This document shows positions 47,879-58,711 of a stretch of 64,000 nt of DNA, piece by piece. A program made the position numbers and the translations under genes. The stretch is from Batkoa obscura (taxonomy: Eukaryota; Entomophthoromycota; Entomophthoromycetes; Entomophthorales; Batkoaceae). Each line of letters begins with the position of its first letter. Within the stretch, counting starts at the first letter, position 1. The notes beneath the pieces were generated by a model. It was not told where the DNA came from. It ran no database searches and was given only the letters and a program-made list of their open reading frames with translations. Location: contig JASVEC010000002.1 in the NCBI GenBank assembly GCA_030770535.1, forward strand, positions 558,001 to 622,000, given 5' to 3'.

Positions 47879-48409
47879 ATGGCCAAAACAGTAATTTTAA
47901 TTATGGGTGTTAGTGGTAGTGGAAAAAGTAGTATTGCATCCAAATTAAGTCAACATTATAACATATCTTATATTGAAGCGGATGATTACCATAGTGATAG
48001 TAATAAACAAAAAATGAAGTTAGGTCATCCATTAACTGATCTTGATCGTCAACCCTGGTTGTTATCTTTAAGTGAAGTATTGAAAACCCATCCAGATGAT
48101 ACGGTAATCTTAGCTTGTTCTGCTTTAAAAAACGAATACAGAAATAAGTTAAAGAAAGGAGTTGAAAGATTTATTATTGTTTATTTGGATTTAAAATATG
48201 AAACTATTTATCAAAGATTAATGCTAAGAAAAAATCATTTTATGGGCACTAAGCTATTAAGATCTCAGTTTGATACATTAGAAGTACCCGATAAAAACAA
48301 GGAGGAGGATGTTCATATAATAAACATTAAAGCGGAAGATGATATTGAAGATATTGTTGGATTTATAGTACCAGTTTTGGATAAGTTGAATTTGAATTTA
48401 AAGAAATGA
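47879..48409 (+). CDS. Gluconokinase (thermoresistant GntK type)
   Basis: Single-exon protein of 176 residues, matching the usual 165-195 length. The P-loop is GVSGSGKSS near residue 10. It is followed by EADDYHSDSNKQKMKLGHPL with LTDLDRQPWL (gluconate-binding region), then CSALKNEYRNKL, and the lid and C-terminal MGTKLLRSQFDTLE, which is the family's MPASLLRSQFDTLE. The reaction is ATP plus D-gluconate to 6-phosphogluconate, feeding the oxidative pentose phosphate pathway. It is presumably cytosolic, as no targeting signal is seen. The gene follows the coiled-coil gene with 287 bp between. Confidence 0.94.
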   Translation: MAKTVILIMGVSGSGKSSIASKLSQHYNISYIEADDYHSDSNKQKMKLGHPLTDLDRQPWLLSLSEVLKTHPDDTVILACSALKNEYRNKLKKGVERFIIVYLDLKYETIYQRLMLRKNHFMGTKLLRSQFDTLEVPDKNKEEDVHIINIKAEDDIEDIVGFIVPVLDKLNLNLKK

Positions 48410-48545
48410 TGGAATGATTCGAATTGACCAATGAGAACTAGGGCAAAGAGTTAGTCAATTGGAATAAATAGTGTTTTTTTTTGATGATTATTAGTTTTAT
48501 CTATTTATTAATTTTTAATATTTTTTAAATTTAATATATTAAAAG

Positions 48546-50304
48546 ATGAATAACAAAATACCTGAAAAAATTATTAAAAAACTTAAACAACAAAATGATA
48601 TTTCGGAAACATCAACTACATTAAATAATTCAAGAGAAATAAAAACACGAAACGAAATTAAAAAAGAGAATATTAAAAAAAAAGTACAATTGATTTATAA
48701 TAGCGCATTATTTATGTTAGATAAAGGCAATAATACAAGCTATATTAAAGGAGATGATTCAAAAGATCCAGTTAAATTATTTTATCCTTTCTTATTATTG
48801 AAGGATACTCAGCCTGAATTGGGTTTTTTTATTAATAAAATGGATGAAAATGGATATACTAACTTAATTATGGAACGATATTGTAATTTTTTGATTTAAT
48901 TTATAAGCATCAATAAATCAAATTCTTATTTTTAGATAACATATTAAAAAAGAAAGAAACAAAAAAAGAATTCAGCGACAAAAACTCAGAAGGTTATAAA
49001 CTAATGAAAAATTTATGTAATTGTATATCAACAGATATAATTAAACTGGCTATTAATTCATGCTTGTTTGGTATATTTAACCCATCAATTTGTTTGGTTC
49101 AAACCTGGTAATTTAATATTTTATTTTATTTATATTAATATAATTATTATTAATAGCGGTCCTGAAGTTGATAATGAAAAAGTAAATTATTATTATTAAT
49201 TAATTTAATTTATTTACTAATATCATTAATTAGAAATAGTAACTTAAATTTTGTTTATAAAAGCAATATACTAAATCATAGTTATTATTTATCTTGTTTA
49301 TCATTTATAGTATTGTAAGTTTTATTACATATTTTAATTAAAATAATAATTAAAATATTAGGCTGATGCCCTTAACCATCATTTTGTACAGTCACCTAAA
49401 TCAAGAGTAGCTATATTTAATTGGTAATTTAAATTAATACAATACTATTTTTAATTAAAGTAATTCATATAATTAGGGATTTATGTCATAGTAATAAATA
49501 TAAAACTAATTAAATTATTATGACAATATACTAAATTTTAAATTAGGTAAGGAAATTGAAAATGATTTTAATGATAAAGATGTATTAGTAATCAGTATTA
49601 ATACAATAACAAATAATCAAAATAGAAATAATGGAAATGAAGAGCTAAGTAAGAATAACATAAGAAAGTAAGTTTACATATTCCATATTAATATCAAAGT
49701 CGAGTTTAGCAATTATTTTCATTTTAAGGAATATTAGTCTAGATTTAAAATTCAATGATACAATTAATCAAGATATTTTATTTTTATTTCATCAACTTTT
49801 ATTACCAATATTATTGGAGTTTAATCCAGATTTTGTTTTAAGTAATTGAATCATATTATTTATTTATTATATTTATGTTGATAATAATAATATTATAGTA
49901 CCAACACATTTTAATAGAAATGAAAGTAAGTTTATTTATATAATTTTACGTTTATAATTAACTTTAATGATTAAATATTAAATAGAACATAAACAATTGA
50001 ATACAAGTACTTATATTCATTTATTATATTACTTGTCAATGGTACAAAAGGAGAAATTAATCTTAGCAGTAGAAGTAAGCAGTATAACACCATTAGCATT
50101 TAATTAATCTCTAATATTATTAATTAGGTAGATAATTCCATTGAAAATATTAAAAATATAATGGAAGAATGTGTTAAATTATTTATGGGTAAAAATATCA
50201 ATAACAACGATATACCAACGAATTATAAACCTTCAGAAGAAATTATTTCAATAGTCAAAGCATTTAATAATAGATTTAAAAAATATTGGATGTTTTTAAA
50301 TTAA
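48546..50304 (+). CDS. Pseudo-histone deacetylase (catalytically dead HDAC paralogue)
   Basis: Eleven exons (48546-48882, 48936-49107, 49157-49181, 49282-49314, 49362-49423, 49477-49490, 49547-49667, 49729-49841, 49899-49925, 49986-50074, 50128-50304) give an unbroken 389 residues. Exons of 25, 62, 14, 113 and 27 nt have the same lengths, phases and order as in the active HDAC 465 bp downstream, so this is a tandem paralogue. Recognisable blocks: NWDLCHSKEIENDFNDKDVL / VISIN (HDAC: DWDVHHGNGIEDAF... YISLH), LLPILLEFNPDFVL, and TYIHLLYYL. Catalytic positions are changed: GHH is GPE (172-173), D-x-H is D211-L-C213, the third metal Asp is N298, and GGYN is VDN. No deacetylase activity is expected. 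It may be a regulatory or structural partner, or an early pseudogene not yet broken. The residue changes are visible; the role is inference. Confidence 0.7.
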
Positions 50305-50768
50305 TTTGTTAAGAGGTTGAAATATTAGCTGTTACTTTTAAATATATTTATTATTTTGTTTTTAGCTTCTTTTGTGCTTTATTTGTTTAATAGAATATGT
50401 TGAATATATTTTGTTTTGTTAAGTAATTAGTATTTTTCTAAAGCTTAGTTAATTCAGCCACTCTATCTTATTTTGATGACATTTCCCATCCTTTCATATT
50501 ATTTATCATATTTTGTTTTATAAACAATTCATTTGTAATATTTAACTTTTAAAAATAAATTTAATTAATTTTTGTTAGTTTAATCATTTGCCATGTACAT
50601 TTAATTAACTTTATCAATATTAGAATTGAAATTTTTGATTTTATTTTGTGACAAAGAAATTCAAACCTGATTGGTTTACTATTCTAGAAATTAAACTGCA
50701 TTACACAACATATTACAAAAATAATAGTCAAGTTAAATTGTATTTTCAATTTTTCAATTCGTTTAAAA
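50305..50768. other. Intergenic between HDAC paralogues
   Basis: 464 bp between the stop of the dead paralogue and the start of the active HDAC. It is AT-rich with no clear elements. Confidence 0.5.
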
Positions 50769-52583
50769 ATGAACGATAACATAGTAAGTCAACTCGAATA
50801 TTCAAAACAATAATTTCATTCAACATCAATTTTCAATTAGAAAAAAGAACAGGAAACATTACTATCGGAGCTTACACATGGGACTGGAATAGTATATGAT
50901 GCACGTTTATTGAATCATGATCAAATAGATCAAGCTTCTGGAATCCATCCAGAAAATCCAGTACGAATTTATAAAATTTATAAATTATTACAAGAACTGG
51001 GTTTATTAAAAAGAATGAAAAATATACCATGTAGGGAAGTGAATGATTTTGAAATTTTGTATTATCACGATAGAGAACATTTAGAATTTATGCAAGATAC
51101 AGAAAGTAAGTTAAAGGATCTGTGAATTTAAATTAAAAAGATGGAGGAAGCTAATATTATTTTTTTATTTATAGAATTAAGCTTAAAAAGATTAAAAGAA
51201 TTGACTCAAGATGGGGATTCTGTTTATTTTAATAAAAGTACCCATTTTTGTGCACGATTATCATGTGGTGGAGTACTTGAACTGCTTAAAGAAATTGCAT
51301 TAAATAATATTAGTAATGGGATTGCAGTAGTTAGACCGCCGTAAAAATTTATTTCTAATTTGTATAAATTATACAAAGGATATTAATTAATTTTTATTAG
51401 CGGCCATCATGCAGAGAAAAAAAATGTAATTTTATTGTTTTTACAAGAGTATTAGATATATTGTATTAATGAATTATTGTCTAGGCAATGTAATATTTGG
51501 GATTTGCTTTTTTAAAGTATAAAAATTAGGTTTTAATGTTTTTTTAAAAGGGGATTTTGTTTCTTCAATAATGTTGTAAGTCAATTCATAACTTACAATA
51601 TATGGTCATAATAATCAATAATTAAGGTTATTGGAGTAGAAAAATTAAGACGGACATATGGAGTAAAGAAAGTGTTAATATTGGATTGGTAATAAATATT
51701 AAACTGTTTAAAATAATATTATATAATATTAATTAAGTTAAGGGATGTACATCATGGTATAAATAAGATAATTAGAATAAGATAATTAAGATAATTAAAT
51801 AAAATAATAAAGGAAACGGAATTGAAGACGCATTTATTAATGAAAAAGATGTACTTTATATATCATTACATAGATATGGTAATGAATTTTATCCAATGAC
51901 TGGACATCCAGGAGATATTGGTAGAGGAGAAGGTATTGGAAGGTAACTTATTATAAAATTAAATGAAATATTAAAATAAAATACAAAATATAATAGAAAT
52001 GTAAATATTGCCTTTACTGAAAAAGAAATGGGAGATGCTGATTATATTTATGCTTTTATTAAAGTGGTGATGCCAATGGCTATGGAATTCAATCCTGAAT
52101 TGGTTGTTAGTAAGGTTTAATATTATATAATTATTATGATCCTTTTAAAATGACTATTCTTTTTAATAGTTTCTGCTGGATTTGATGCAGCTAAAGGTAG
52201 TTTTTAAAATAAAACTAATATAAATAAGGTGATCCTATTGGAGAATTTAAAGTAACTCCTGATGGTTATGCGATGATGACTTATTTATTGAAAGGATTGG
52301 CTAATGGTAAATTAGCAGTTTGTCTAGAAGTAAATAAAATATTTATTCTAATAACTAAGTTGAACTAATTTTATTTTAATAGGGAGGGTATAATCCAGAT
52401 GCAATTGCTAAATCAGTTTTAGCAGTATGTAAAGTATTATTAGGTGATGTACCCAATACAATTGAATTTGAAGATGTAAGTGAGAAGGGCAAAAAAGATG
52501 TTTATGAAGTAATTAGTTGTCATGCTAAATATTGGAATTGTATGAGATCGGCTGCTAAAATTTTAAATTTAGAAAGTTATTAA
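50769..52583 (+). CDS. Histone deacetylase, Hda1/Clr3 (class II) type
   Basis: Thirteen exons give 382 residues: 50769-50783, 50841-51105, 51175-51340, 51401-51425, 51485-51489 (5 nt), 51551-51575, 51627-51688, 51743-51756, 51813-51942, 51997-52109, 52170-52196, 52229-52329, 52383-52583. The active site is complete: RPPGHHAE (H151, H152), AMGFCFFNNV, LILDWDVHHGNG (D189, H191), VISAGFDAA (D279) and EGGYN (Y319). The short length matches the catalytic domain only; the Arb2-like C-terminal domain of Hda1/Clr3 is absent. The N-terminus has GIVYDARLLNHDQ and HPENPVR, the class II signature. It removes acetyl groups from histone tails in the nucleus, with a Zn cofactor. The 5-nt exon is needed to keep frame and restores the canonical AMGFC. 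Confidence 0.88.
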
Positions 52584-52785
52584 ATATACATATATTTATA
52601 TATGAAAATTAGCTAATTAAATTTACTTTTACTTTTTTATACTTTTATTTTGATAAATTAAGCTATGAATAAAGGAGTAAGTATAAAAAACTGAGTGATT
52701 TGAGTTTCAATAATAATAAATTAGCAAATGCAGGATAAGGAATTAGAATTCAAATAATCATAATAATAAAGAAACCATCAATATT

Positions 52786-54041
52786 TTAGGTTTTCATTAA
52801 TTTCCTAGCACGTCTTGATCCAGCTTTAAAAAACATTTTGCCCTTTAAAATAGTATAATTGATCCTTTTTTGTTTTCTTAAATTACGTGAACATTTTTCT
52901 ACTTCTACTTTTTCTTCTTCTTCTCCCTTTTCTTCTTCTTTTTCTTCTTTTTCTTCTTTTTCTTCTTTTTCTTCTTTTTCTTTTCTTTTGTTTACCCTCA
53001 TCTCCTCCATTTTCTTTTTATTAATTGGAACTACAGATAAACCCGAACCCTTTTTATTTACTTTTAATTGTTCATTAAGTTGTATTTGTGATTTATTAAT
53101 ATCTTCACTTTGTAGATCTTTTCTCTTCACAGTTTTTAAATCGTTTCTTTCTACATCTTGTAGATTATTTCTACTTTCAATTGTAATTTTATTTCTTTCT
53201 CTAGCTGATAAGCTTTCTCTTTTTGTACTGTTCATTTGATTACTTAATTTAACTATCTGCTTCTCATTGTTTTCATTGAAAGATAGAAAATTAAGTTGCT
53301 CCTTGTCCGTTAAGCTCAAGCTTTCCAAAGGCGGAAGCTCAATACTTTTATCCACACCATCCTCTTTATCAATTCCATTTTCCGTATTCAAGCTATTGTT
53401 ATTACTCAATTCCAAGGATACCAATGGTGACAATAAGTCAGTAATTGGTAAGTTTAATTTTTTGCAGAATTCCAAATTCACTTTTTTAGTATTCTTAGAT
53501 ACATTTAATAAATCCAATCCTTGTTGTTTAATCATCTTAATCATATTACTTTGTTTTAATAATAAATCTTGAATCACTATATTCTGTAAACTTAATTTAC
53601 TTTCTAATTCTTGAATTTTGAGATTAGATTGATTAAGCGATAAAGAAAGCTCCACAGATTGTACTTTCAATGAAGTGTTTTCTGTTTCTAGTTTTTGACG
53701 ATGGAGTTTGGAGTGATTATGGCTTCTGTAGGAGATTATTAATAGGTTTATTTATGAATTGATGACTATAAAAGATAATACTTACCTAGCTAACTCGCTA
53801 TTTTTTGTTTTAAGGTTTTTTATTAATTCTATAAAATAAAGAAATTTAATTAATAAATCTTAAATCTTAATATGATTTATTCCAATCTTTTCTTACCTTC
53901 ATATTGACGATACCTTTTATCAGCAAACTTATCTAAATATGGTTGATATTTTATAACTTCTTCTTTCTTTTTATATGGTTTTGGAAGACCTGTGGTGGAG
54001 AATAATTCGTCTCTTTTATGGAGAGATTTGTATTTGGACAT
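52786..54041 (-). CDS. Shugoshin-like protein
   Basis: Three exons (54041-53897, 53828-53786, 53725-52786) give 375 residues. The N-terminal coiled coil (about 42-110) reads YEELIKNLKTKNSELARSHN and HSKLHRQKLETENTSLKV, the pattern of the shugoshin N-domain (binds PP2A-B56) in which N-S/x-LA precedes a heptad run. A long Ser/Lys/Glu-rich middle ends in an EEKEEKEE tract coded by a CTT-type repeat. The C-terminus has RNLRKQKRINYTILKGKMFF, matching the shugoshin C-motif (R-x-x-R-x-x-K-x-V-N-Y ... K-M/L), which reads phosphorylated H2A at centromeres. The family protects centromeric cohesin. The overall sequence is highly divergent, as is normal for this family. The exon joins are consistent in phase. 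Confidence 0.78.
52929..52987. repeat. TTC/TTT-rich microsatellite in shugoshin gene
   Basis: An imperfect repeat of ttcttcttttt units coding, on the minus strand, the KEEKEEKEEKEE tract of the shugoshin-like protein. A plus-strand open frame over it is an artefact of the repeat. Confidence 0.85.
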
Positions 54042-54672
54042 TAGAGAGAGTTAATTTCGGCCTTTTCTTTTTCTTTGGTTGAGTTGAAGTAAATTGATTA
54101 AAAAAAGAATGAAGAAAATATTATGAAAGTGATAATAATTTGGTAGACTGCAAATTTTCAAATAGTCAAATTAAGGTGATTGGTTGAATTATGATAGAAA
54201 ATTGTAAAACAGTCACGTTTATTTTTAAAAGATCAACTTTTATTAAAAAAATTGATTAACATATTCAAATAAAGAGTTTGATAATAGAGATTCAACTTTT
54301 AACATTACCAATATCATTATTATCCTCTTCATCACTGCCATAAATTTTTATTATTATCATAATTACTATTTCTAATAATAAACAATAATAAAAATACAAT
54401 TTTATTATTTCTTAATAGTTTCAAAAGAATGAATTAAATTTAGTTCAAATTTTTCAAAATACTAAAAAAAGAAAAGGTAGCATTTAACAATTTTGTAGCA
54501 TAAAAAATGATTTGACGCAAGCCTAATAATTCCATTACACTAAAAATTGTCTTTTGAAACTTACAAAATGTAAAGAGTAAAAAAAGCAATATAAATATAA
54601 AAAGTAAACACAAATAGTAAAATTAATAATCACAACTATAAAACATAAAACAATAAAAATAATAAAGAGAAG
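54042..54672. other. Divergent promoter region
   Basis: 631 bp between the divergent shugoshin-like and CHS7-like genes. AT-rich; no element was singled out. Confidence 0.5.
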
Positions 54673-55810
54673 ATGAAATTTGGTAGTTACATTGAAGTAT
54701 GTGATTCAAGTGCATTAAGTATTTGTAATTTACTCAACAATTCCACCGGCTTATCAACCAAATGTTATACTCGTACTTATCAATGGTTTAATTCCTATCT
54801 ATTTGAATATTGTTATTTTTTTATTTATTTAATTGCTTTTATTATGTTGTCAATTATTTTATATAATTTAAAAAAGAAAACAATGACAGAAGGTAAGTAT
54901 TAGTAATATTATAATAAATTACTTTTTTATTAATGACAAATTACTAGTAATTAAAAATATGATAATTTTTTTTTATTTCTATTTATTTATGTTGACTGTG
55001 GATTCAGTAACTATTACAAATATCATACCATCAAATTCAGGGTTTTATACAGTAAGTTTAATTAGACATTGTATTGTTATATGAAACTAATAGCATTGTT
55101 ATAGTTTTTAGTACTTTTAAATACTTCTTTGAATTTAAGTTTATCAATCTTTTTATTTTTAACTGGATTATTAAATTTTCCATTCATATTAAAAGTTAAT
55201 CGAATCAATTTAGTAAGTTCTTCATTATTATATCCTTAAACTGACATTAACATTAATATTATTATTCTTAGTACATCAAGCTCATTTCATTAAGTTTATT
55301 TTTAATAATGTTTTTAATTAGTATATTGACTATTAAAAACATGGGGGGATTAGATTCCAAAAACCCATCTTTATTATGGTTTCTTCATTTATTATTACCC
55401 AATTTATTAATTACATTATATATGATATCTCAATTATGTTTTACTTTTTATTATATTGAAAACCGATGGGCATTAGGTAAATTCTATCTATTAAATAGTA
55501 ATATAATATTAACCATTAATTTTATTTTACTATTATTACTATTATTACTATTATTAATTATTGTTATTATTGTTTAGGTGATATTGTTATAGGTTATTTA
55601 TTCTATTTATCAGGCTTATTATTTTTATCTTTATTATCAATACCATTATGTCAATCCTTTAAGCATTATTTAGATGGTATATTTTTCTTTCAGGTTAGTC
55701 AATTATGTAGTATTATGATGTGCTACAAATTTATTGATGGGATCACTACTACTGATTTGGAATTTATTATGTTACCTTTGGATTTAAAAAACAGTTTATT
55801 ACTGGATTAA
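54673..55810 (+). CDS. CHS7: Chitin synthase export chaperone (Chs7 family)
   Basis: Five exons (54673-54892, 54948-55051, 55105-55212, 55272-55476, 55578-55810) give 289 residues. The order of motifs follows Chs7: KFGSYIEVCDSSALSICNLL at the start, CYTRTYQ before TM1, FYFYLFMLTVDSVT in TM2, further membrane helices to a total of about seven, then NRWALGDIVIGYLFYLSGLL, HYLDGIFFF, and MMCYKFIDGITTTDLEF near the end. Chs7 is an ER membrane protein needed for exit of Chs3-type chitin synthase from the ER. The residue LNFPF-like region replaces the usual WCLLINGFVG, so the middle is divergent. A MITE begins 48 bp after the stop and may overlap the 3' UTR. Confidence 0.88.
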
Positions 55811-55857
55811 CTATATTATGTTTATTGAAATAAAAGTTTTAAGACAAGTTACTTTAT

Positions 55858-55962
55858 TATTGAGAATGTATTTTTGTATTTAAGAATTTTACTAATAATT
55901 ATTCTACTTAAATGGCACTTAAAAGATGGAAAAAATAATGAAGCCAAAAAAACACCCCCATT
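55858..55962 (+). mobile_element. MITE, TATGGGGATG family
   Basis: The left end is altered (TATTGAGAATG), the right end ACACCCCCAT is clear, and the core attctacttaaatggcactt is recognisable. It lies immediately downstream of CHS7. Confidence 0.8.
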
Positions 55963-56090
55963 TATTGTTTTCAAAATAATAATACAATAATTAATTTTTA
56001 ACCCAATTACAAATTAAGTATTAGTAGTCAATATATAAACAGCTCTTATTATAATGGACCTAAATGTTTCATAATACTAACTCATTAAGA

Positions 56091-56193
56091 TATGGGGATG
56101 TGTTTTTGTTTAAAAATTTTACTAATAATTTTTCCACTTAAATAGCGCTTAAAAAATAGAAAAAGTGATGGAACCAAAAAAAACCCCCCCTAT
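56091..56193 (+). mobile_element. MITE, TATGGGGATG family
   Basis: Left end TATGGGGATG, right end CCCCCCCTATA, core ttaaatagcgcttaaaaaat. Confidence 0.87.
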
Positions 56194-56544
56194 ATCTTTA
56201 AATTTGAAATTGGGTTTACATATGGAAGATACATTAAAGATCAGGCTAATAAAGTGAATTCTTGAAGATTATAATACAAAATTAATTTGATTTTGTTGGG
56301 AAAAATTAAGTTGAAAAATAATACCCAATTATAAGAAGATAATTGGAATGGGATTCTAATTTTATTGAGTGATTTGAACCAATAAAATAACAACTTCACT
56401 GTATTGTCCAATAAACTTCAATCAAGTAACAAACTTTAAATTTAGCTCAAAATTTCAAAAACCAGACTTCGAAATCTAAGATAATCTAACAACATAATTT
56501 TTGATTAAACTACTTTCTATACAACTAAAATAGAACAATAAAAG

Positions 56545-57051
56545 ATGCGTTATTTGAGATCTTTAGCCAGTTTAAAATTATTCAATGGAAAGAATTTAAT
56601 GAAATCCAATATGATTGTAAATAATCAAAGTTTACGTTTTTATGGTGCTCCAAGTGGTAACCCAAAGTTAATAATTCAAGAAAGAGTTTTAGATTTATTG
56701 AAGGACTTCGATAAAGTTGATCAAGGTTTAGTAAGTTTTTTTATATTCCATTAATTACTATTCTATTAGCTTTATAACTAATGATAATAATTTTTTATTT
56801 TAATCATACTTCTATAACAAGTTTATTTTTTTCATTCATAAGACAATAATTAATCCTTTCTCTCTCTTTTTTAGCTCACTGCTGAAGCCCATTTAACCAA
56901 AGATTTAAAATTGGATAGTTTAGATACAGTTGAAGTTATTATGGCAGTTGAAGAAGAGTTTTCTATTGAAATACCGGAACATGATTCAGTTGAAATTAAA
57001 ACTGTTAAAGACGTTATTGAATATATTAGTTTAAGAAATGATGCTGTCTAA
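56545..57051 (+). CDS. ACP1: Mitochondrial acyl carrier protein
   Basis: Two exons (56545-56730, 56875-57051) give 120 residues. The first 35 residues are basic and Ser/Leu-rich without acidic residues (MRYLRSLASLKLFNGKNLMK), a mitochondrial presequence. The carrier domain has IIQERVLDLLKDFDKVD, then HLTKDLKLDSLDTVEVIMAV with Ser77 of DSLD as the phosphopantetheine site, then EEEFSIEIPEHDSVEIKTV and KDVIEYI. It carries acyl chains in mitochondrial type II fatty-acid (lipoic acid) synthesis and is a structural subunit of complex I and of the Fe-S cluster assembly complex. The intron is 144 nt, longer than most here, with a strong pyrimidine tract before the AG. Confidence 0.95.
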
Positions 57052-57188
57052 AGAGTTAAAGGTATAAAGACTTGGGAAATAAAGCAGCATTTTCTACAAT
57101 ATCTAGTTTTTGATGTTTAACGTTTAGTTTTTCAATTTAAGCTTTTAATTTTCATGGTAAGATTTCTTGATGTTATTGTGTTTGTTTA

Positions 57189-57288
57189 TTATGTGTGAAT
57201 GTATTTTTAAGAATTTTATTAACAATCTTTTTGCTCAAATAGCACTTAAAATATGGAAAAAGTAACGAAACTAAAAAATCATCCCCAT
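57189..57288 (+). mobile_element. MITE, TATGGGGATG family
   Basis: Left end TATGTGTGAATG, right end CATCCCCAT, core gctcaaatagcacttaaaat. Downstream of ACP. Confidence 0.8.
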
Positions 57289-57530
57289 GTTATACTTTTA
57301 TGTTGAGTGTCTTTTATTGATCTCAAATTAGTAGTTTGAACTATTTAATTGTTTCCCATATAAAACAAGGATATAATTTATTATTATTATTTACCTTATA
57401 TGAGTATCATAGATAATTAATATCATATGTAAATTGATTTAATAGTTATAATTTGAAGTATTAATTTTGTATGAACAATAAATACATTCATATCGTTGGT
57501 TATGTAGAATAAAAATAGAAAATAGAAAAT

Positions 57531-57632
57531 AGGGATGTATTTTTGTATTTAAGAATTTTACTAACAATTTTTCTGTTCAGATAATGTTTAAAAGATGGAA
57601 AAAGTAATGAAGCCAGAAAAAACATCCCCAAA
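57531..57632 (+). mobile_element. MITE, TATGGGGATG family
   Basis: Left end TAGGGATG, right end CATCCCCAAATAG, core ttcagataatgtttaaaaga. Confidence 0.83.
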
Positions 57633-58036
57633 TAGTTTGACTTATACTATATATTAATAAAACAAATAAGTAAAACGTATAATAAAAAATTAATTTTTAC
57701 TTGTAAATATATAATTGAATGTTATAACAATAGATATGATAAACTATTTTTATTTATTATCTATAGTAATAACATGATTCAATTCAATGATCAATTGACT
57801 TAAACTTAAAAACCGGTAAAACCTGATAACCGATAGATTAATTTTATTAATAAAAATAGATACAATAACAGGGAATTTAATAAGATAACGAAATAAATAT
57901 AAGTTCAATTCCAACAAGAAATAGTTTATTATAGTTAGTAAACAAAAGAAGGAGGAGTAAAGTGGAGGAGATATAGTATTAAACCATTAAAAATAGAAAC
58001 AAGAGAGATAAAAAAAAGTAAACCAACCGCATCAAC

Positions 58037-58711
58037 TTAAATCTTTTGGCCTGGAAACGTGGTGATAATATCTGTTAACACTTGACCATTTTGATCCATA
58101 ATAGCAGCCTTAATAGTAACTCCATCAACAGAATTAACCGGAGGTTGAGCCATAACAATTAAAGGTTGATCCGAGAATGCTGGTCTTCTATAATTAACAG
58201 AATATTTAACATTAACCTTAGGATCTGTAAAACCAGCAAATTCTCTAGTAGCTTCTTGTAATAAAGTAGCTAATAAACCTCCATGAATAATTCCTTTATG
58301 ACCACAAACATTGGCACCCATATAATAAACTTTAGTTAATTTACCGCTGAACTCAGCTTGGATTAAATCTTCTCTTTTTAATGTTTGTTTGGTTAAATGA
58401 GTAGAGGTTGGGAATAATTGAGTTTGTAATTTACTGAGTAAAGTGACTTCTTCATTAGCTTCAAGTTGGATTTTATGTTTTGAAATAACAGGTAAGTTGT
58501 AAGGTTCTAATTTTATACCAGAGTTTGATGTTGATTTAGTACTATAATACAAGCTTGGAGCAACTAAACCAGCTATTAATAATAAGGTATTTCTTAAATA
58601 AGCGGGTTTGTAATTGGATGTTGGATAATTAATGGCTGGTAAACTGGATGTCATACTTATCCCTGCTTTACTTTGATAAAGGGATTTAAATTGCTTTAAT
58701 TTAGTTAACAT
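58037..58711 (-). CDS. Hotdog-fold acyl-CoA thioesterase-like protein
   Basis: Single-exon protein of 224 residues. The N-terminus is basic with Ser (mitochondrial-type) and one hydrophobic helix at about 40-58 (LLLIAGLVAPSLYY). The second half is a 4HBT hotdog domain: GKLTKVYYMGANVCGHKGII with HGGLLATLLQEATREFAG, where HGG and the helix that follows form the family's core, then VNVKYSVNYRRPAFSDQPL. The domain order recalls PaaI/THEM4-like proteins and yeast Fmp10, which are mitochondrial and of uncertain substrate. It probably hydrolyses acyl-CoA in mitochondria (inference). It neighbours the mitochondrial ACP gene, though in the opposite orientation with 985 bp between. Confidence 0.85.
   Translation of the reverse strand: MLTKLKQFKSLYQSKAGISMTSSLPAINYPTSNYKPAYLRNTLLLIAGLVAPSLYYSTKSTSNSGIKLEPYNLPVISKHKIQLEANEEVTLLSKLQTQLFPTSTHLTKQTLKREDLIQAEFSGKLTKVYYMGANVCGHKGIIHGGLLATLLQEATREFAGFTDPKVNVKYSVNYRRPAFSDQPLIVMAQPPVNSVDGVTIKAAIMDQNGQVLTDIITTFPGQKI

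Noticed and set aside
49182-49281. A matching 5-nt microexon (AAATA) in the dead HDAC paralogue
   Set aside because: Including it puts the next exons out of frame and reaches a stop; skipping it gives a fully open reading, so it was left out of the model.
51417-51424. Run of eight A in the HDAC gene that looked like a one-base frameshift
   Set aside because: A 5-nt exon (51485-51489) with proper splice sites restores the frame and the canonical AMGFC, so no sequence error or mutation need be assumed.
52859-53239. Plus-strand Ser/Phe-rich frame
   Set aside because: It is produced by the TTC/TTT repeat and lies antisense to the shugoshin-like gene.
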